From Setaria digitata (lineage: Eukaryota > Nematoda > Chromadorea > Rhabditida > Setariidae): a stretch of 25,284 nt of DNA. The position numbers and the translations under genes are program-made. Below are positions 21,756 through 25,284 of the stretch, piece after piece (the stretch's first letter is position 1; each line of letters begins with the position of its first letter). The notes beneath the pieces are model-generated. The model saw only the letters and a list, made by a program, of their open reading frames with translations. It had not been told where the DNA came from and made no database searches. The stretch is taken from positions 3,238 through 28,521 of the forward strand of contig RCAB01000659.1 in NCBI GenBank assembly GCA_003640385.1, given 5' to 3'.

Positions 21756-23069
21756 AATATTATCTTGATAAAATCTCCATATTGATGCTAGTAAATGATA
21801 TATGCTATCCTAATGATTTGTTTCTTTTTTTTTGTGTTTCATTCTTCATGCAATCACTATCACTATCACTATCATTATCATCACTGCTATAGCTATCAAA
21901 TTATCAATTCTCGCATTCTCATTCTTCGTCTTTTCCGTTTTTATTTCATTCACTCGTAACCAAAACAACCTGTTAAACTACCCTTACAAAAAAAAAAAAT
22001 AAAAAATAGCTGTTTACACTTTCCTTTTTTTTTTTTTTACTTTTAAGTATAAAACACTAAAAAAAGAAAAAAAGAAGAAGAAGAAGAAGAAAAGAAAATA
22101 AAACTTTTCCCTTTTTAGTTCTCCTTCATTCAGTGGTGTTGAAAAATTTTTCAACAAATATTTCTACAGTTATTTTTTTTTTTTCCTCGTAACAGCTTTA
22201 TTTGTTATAATAGTTTACAAAATATAACAAATTCATATCATCTAAAAGTGATTTATTTATTTAATGGATAATACTTTAAAAAATTTTCCAATTTTATGTT
22301 TCATTTTGAAAATTATTTAATTGTATATTAAAAAAAAAAAAAAAAAATAGAATTTGTTTTTCTTTTCCTTTTTTTTTTTTCATAAAAGCAAAAAATTATT
22401 TCCTATTTTAAATGAAATAATAAAACAAATCTAATAAATAATCGTTTAGAAAAAAAAAAAAAGAAAATTTCATTTTTCTCTCTTTTATTTTTTTTTTTTT
22501 TCTTCTTCTTCATTTTTGAATTTCTAACATTGTTACATTATCGTTCACATAGATTGCTTGGAATTTCATTTTATTTTCTTTTTTCTTTCTTTGTTTTTTT
22601 CATTTGTAAAAAAAAAAAAAAAATTGATAAAACATTTGGTAAAGGATACAAATGGTACGATTGATGATTATACGATATGAAAAATTAGTGTAATGTGAAA
22701 GTATGCATGCATTTTGGGAGAAGTAAATTTTTTAAACAAGAAAATTTTAATTTTTATATTTTTTTTTCTGGTAATTAATTCTATTAAGAAATAATAGTAA
22801 TGAAGCAGTATGTGATTATTTATTATTCCAACTATAATTATATTTATTACTATTATTTCATTGATCATTAATATTGCTAGATATTAAATGAATATTAAAA
22901 ATTATTTAATCGCTAAATGTTAACTCTTACTTCTACTTTTTCACATTATTTTTCATCATCTTATCGTAACTGTTAGTCACATTGAGCATACAAAATATTA
23001 ATTAAAAAAAAAAAAAAAAAAAAAGCACTGAAAATAATAACAATTCCCTCAACTAATTTTCAAACTACA

Positions 23070-23117
23070 CCATATTACAGTTTTAATTAGACGCCATATT
23101 ACAGTTTTAATTAGACG
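23070..23117. repeat. Perfect 24-bp tandem duplication
   Basis: The 24-base unit starting CCATATTACAGTTTTAATTA occurs at 23070-23093 and again at 23094-23117 without mismatch. No N is nearby, so it is probably real and recent. Confidence 0.9.
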
Positions 23118-23574
23118 ACAATTTGATTAGGAAATTATAAATGTGAAAATTTTACAAATATTAAATGAAAGCAGTGATAATTTCAATCATCTAATGATCA
23201 GGAAATATTTCAATGAAACATTTTAATCGCTATCTATTTCAGTCTCGTTTTTTCCTATTTTTGTCCTTGCACATACTGGAAAAATGAATGCTATGTTAAA
23301 AATATTTGTTTATTCAGTTGCTTTATTAATAAATTTCTTTTTTTCTTTTTTTTTTCAAGAAAAAAAGCAAAATTATTATTTTTTGCTTTTTTTCATTATA
23401 AAATTTTTTAATAGTATTGCTGAAATAATTTTTTTTTTTTTAAAAAATAATTTTGTAGCAAAATATCCGCATTAAGTTAGCATGAAATACGAATTGATTG
23501 GAATCGAATTGTATTTAATGGAAATGACAATTTGGAGAGAAAGAAAAGAGTGATTTATGTATTTTGTATTTCAG

Positions 23575-23682
23575 TTAAGGAAATAAATTTGTGATTACTA
23601 AAATAGCAAGAAAAAAAAAAAAAAAAAAGTGATCATATTAAAAGCGAAACGAATGGAAGAACAGGATGGTGAAAAGAAGTTT
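23575..23682 (+). other. Candidate first exon of the galectin gene (leader plus 10 codons)
   Basis: TTGTATTTCAG ends at 23574. After a 78-base leader an ATG at 23653-23655 opens MEEQDGEKKF, ending in phase 0 before GTAATG at 23683. Phase 0 suits the galectin exon at 24399, and the joined product would read EKKF-KLPYRSKL, similar in layout to nematode tandem-repeat galectins, which have a short charged N-terminus before a PYRS-type CRD start. It is the nearest candidate start (0.7 kb). Against it, the donor lacks G at position -1 and the leader contains an 18-base A tract. Confidence 0.35.
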
Positions 23683-24398
23683 GTAATGCTTTTCATTCGT
23701 TTCTTTCCCTTTTTTTTTTTTTTTTTAATTATGAAGAAAAAAAAAAAAAAAAGTATTTTTGATATTTTTTCCTTTTTGAGTTATTCGCAAAATTTCATAT
23801 CAGTAGGAAAATACTTTCTGAGATAGTGAAATAGAAGTATGAATTTTCACTTGTCATTCATTATTATTAATCATTACTACTATTATTATTATTTTTGCTG
23901 ACAATGATGATTATTTTGTAATAAATAAAATTCAAAATTTGACAATAATTTGAAAGAAAATGAAGGAAATCAAAAGAAATTATCAATTTCATCATTACCA
24001 AATCACATACACACACAAACAGCATCAATGATTTTTGCTTCGAAATCAAAAACTTTAATGAGTATTTAATTAAGAGAAGATAATTTGCCACACAATATAC
24101 AGCTTTGATAGGTGAGATATTGTGAAAAGATTTTTGTTACAGTTATTCAAATTTGGTAGGCATTATTATTAACCTGAATGATAGTAATTAATGTGAAGAA
24201 ATTATGTTATATTATTTAAATGCAAATTTTTTTTTTTTTAGATTTTTATTTTCATTTTTGCTTTTCAAAATAAAACAAGCAGGAAAAAAGGAAAATGCAA
24301 CTTTTTTTTTCTCTCTCTCTCTTGTTGAATTATTCAAATTTTATTTATTTAATTAATTACTAATTGATTAATTATTTTTCCTTTTTTTTTAATTGCAG

Positions 24399-25117
24399 AA
24401 ACTTCCATATCGAAGCAAATTAACGGAACGTATTGCACCTGGTCAAACGCTAATTGTAAAAGGCAAAACATTGGATGATGCTAGAAGGTTTGAGAATTCT
24501 ATCATCATATCATATCATATCATTAACAGGTCAAATCAGATGGTTTGTACTGTAGAAATATAATTTCAATTACAGATTTGATATTGGTTTGCATCGTGAT
24601 AATCCCGATTTTAATGGTGGAGATATTCCATTATATATTGGTGTTTGTTTTGAAAAAGGAAAGGTTTGATATTCTTCACTGATATTCGTTTTGATAATTT
24701 TATCAGCAAGTGATAGAAAAAAATAAGATAGAAATTTCCACTCAAATTTTATTATGCTGATCCATTTATTTTTTTTTTTTGCTTTACTATTTATCAGTAA
24801 AAATTCATTAGACGTTTCTTTTTTTTTTAAATGTATTATTAAACAAATTAGTTTTTTTGTTCTTTTTTTTTTTTTGTTTCAAACTGAACAATTAAATAAA
24901 TGTGAATCAGGAAATAAATGACTGATAAATGATATGTTAAGAATAATTTATCAGTTTTAAAAAAATGAAATAATTTTACTTTCAGTTAGCATTCAACACA
25001 TTTTCAAACAATAGTTGGGGAAAGAAAGAGAAACAAAAGCTGCCATTTAAAAAAGGACATCCTTTCGATATACGAATTCGAGCACATGATAATAAATTTG
25101 TAATTTATTGCGATGGT
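24399..25117 (+). CDS. Galectin with divergent carbohydrate-recognition domain (partial, 3 exons visible)
   Basis: Exons 24399-24487, 24576-24663 and 24986-25117 join in phase to 103 codons of a galectin CRD (beta-sandwich lectin fold, normally binding beta-galactosides). The opening is KLPYRSKLTERIAPGQTLIV, the typical first strands; then RFDIGLH, DIPLYIGVCF, LAFNTFSNNSWGKKEK and FDIRIRAHDNKFVIYCDG. Aligned to the family pattern LHFNPRF...V-x-N...WG-x-E-x-R, the sugar-binding His, Asn and Arg are Tyr, Gly and Cys; Glu and Arg after the Trp are Lys and Lys; only Asn (in FNT) and Trp (in SWG) remain. The fold is clear but ordinary lactose binding is doubtful. Both first donors are AAG followed by GTTTGA, which departs from the GTAAGT consensus; the third is GTAAGT. 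The true N-terminus lies upstream (candidates at 23653, 11017, 12573/14697) and the C-terminus, possibly a second CRD, lies beyond the window. Confidence 0.9.
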
Positions 25118-25193
25118 GTAAGTTAATGATTTTTAATTTCAACTTAATGCAAATTTTGCATAATGTCAAATCTTAATTATAATAATTAATTAA

Positions 25194-25247
25194 AAATTAT
25201 TATTGTCATTTTTATAATTTGATGAATAAAAATGACAATAATAATTT
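25194..25247. repeat. Perfect inverted repeat, 22-bp arms, 10-base loop
   Basis: Bases 25194-25215 pair with 25226-25247 without mismatch around the loop AATTTGATGA. It lies within the intron after the third visible galectin exon, so it would be transcribed with that gene. It could be a hairpin small-RNA source or a small foldback element. Confidence 0.85.
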
Positions 25248-25266
25248 ACAATAATAAATAATTTTT

Positions 25267-25284
25267 ATATATATATATATATAT
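25267..25284. repeat. (AT)9 microsatellite at the window edge
   Basis: Nine AT units close the window and may continue beyond it. Confidence 0.9.

Larger units (their letters stand above)
15340..23060. other. Long AT-rich stretch without recognised gene
   Basis: No coding region could be supported on either strand, and no tRNA or rRNA was recognised. It is dominated by A or T tracts (for example A30 at 16630-16659, T32 at 18957-18988, and long A tracts near 17316-17341 and 19251-19273), plus an ATCACT-type repeat near 21853-21884 and a GAA repeat near 22072-22091. A single N without a clear flanking repeat sits at 20659. The stretch may be intergenic or part of a long 5' intron of the galectin gene. 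Confidence 0.6.

Noticed and set aside
21853..21884. ATCACT/ATCATT repeats as a CRISPR-like array
   Set aside because: It is a simple short-period microsatellite without spacers, in a eukaryotic context.
20746..24091. Several further 60-75 codon frames on both strands
   Set aside because: All are AT-driven Phe/Ile/Lys/Asn-rich peptides without motifs; only the small segment at 23653-23682 was kept as an exon candidate for other reasons.

Overview
The window looks like nuclear DNA of an AT-rich nematode, most likely a spirurid or filarial one. This rests on (i) two intron-rich genes of animal families whose products read like nematode members, (ii) introns ending in short T-rich TTTCAG-type acceptors, (iii) several TTTCAG acceptors lying just upstream of a start codon with no obvious upstream donor, as expected for spliced-leader trans-splicing, and (iv) a very high load of A/T homopolymers and microsatellites. 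No bacterial operon, rRNA or tRNA gene was recognised. Genus-level identity cannot be read from the sequence.

Layout. 1-800: AT-rich upstream DNA with a (TG)16 start and no recognised gene. 995-7580 (+): a complete eight-exon gene for a PAP2-type lipid phosphate phosphatase (LPP/PLPP family). All three catalytic motifs are visible, all splice phases agree, and the full product is 392 residues. Its 2.3 kb fourth intron holds up to four extra phase-compatible candidate exons that would enlarge the loop between motifs C1 and C2. Its 3' end can terminate in at least two, perhaps three, ways; the longest form ends in a PDZ-ligand-like tail.

7600-24390: about 17 kb with no confidently recognised gene, full of poly-T/poly-A tracts, microsatellites, a 136-bp tandem duplication, several 20+ bp foldbacks and six single-N assembly joins. 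Three joins are flanked by exact or near-exact direct repeats of 133-167 bp, which are most likely unmerged contig ends rather than biological duplications. The stretch contains several candidate 5' exons (at 11017, 12573, 14697 and 23653) that could belong to the downstream galectin gene.

24399-25117 (+): three coding exons of a galectin gene that continues past the right edge. It has the galectin fold signature but has lost most of the canonical sugar-binding residues. A perfect 22-bp foldback lies in the intron after its third visible exon.

The two genes share orientation but have no evident functional link. The first would dephosphorylate bioactive lipid phosphates at a membrane surface; the second encodes a lectin-fold protein that may have changed or lost sugar binding. 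All exon models were made by hand from reading frame, splice sites and family knowledge; no alignment or transcript data were available.
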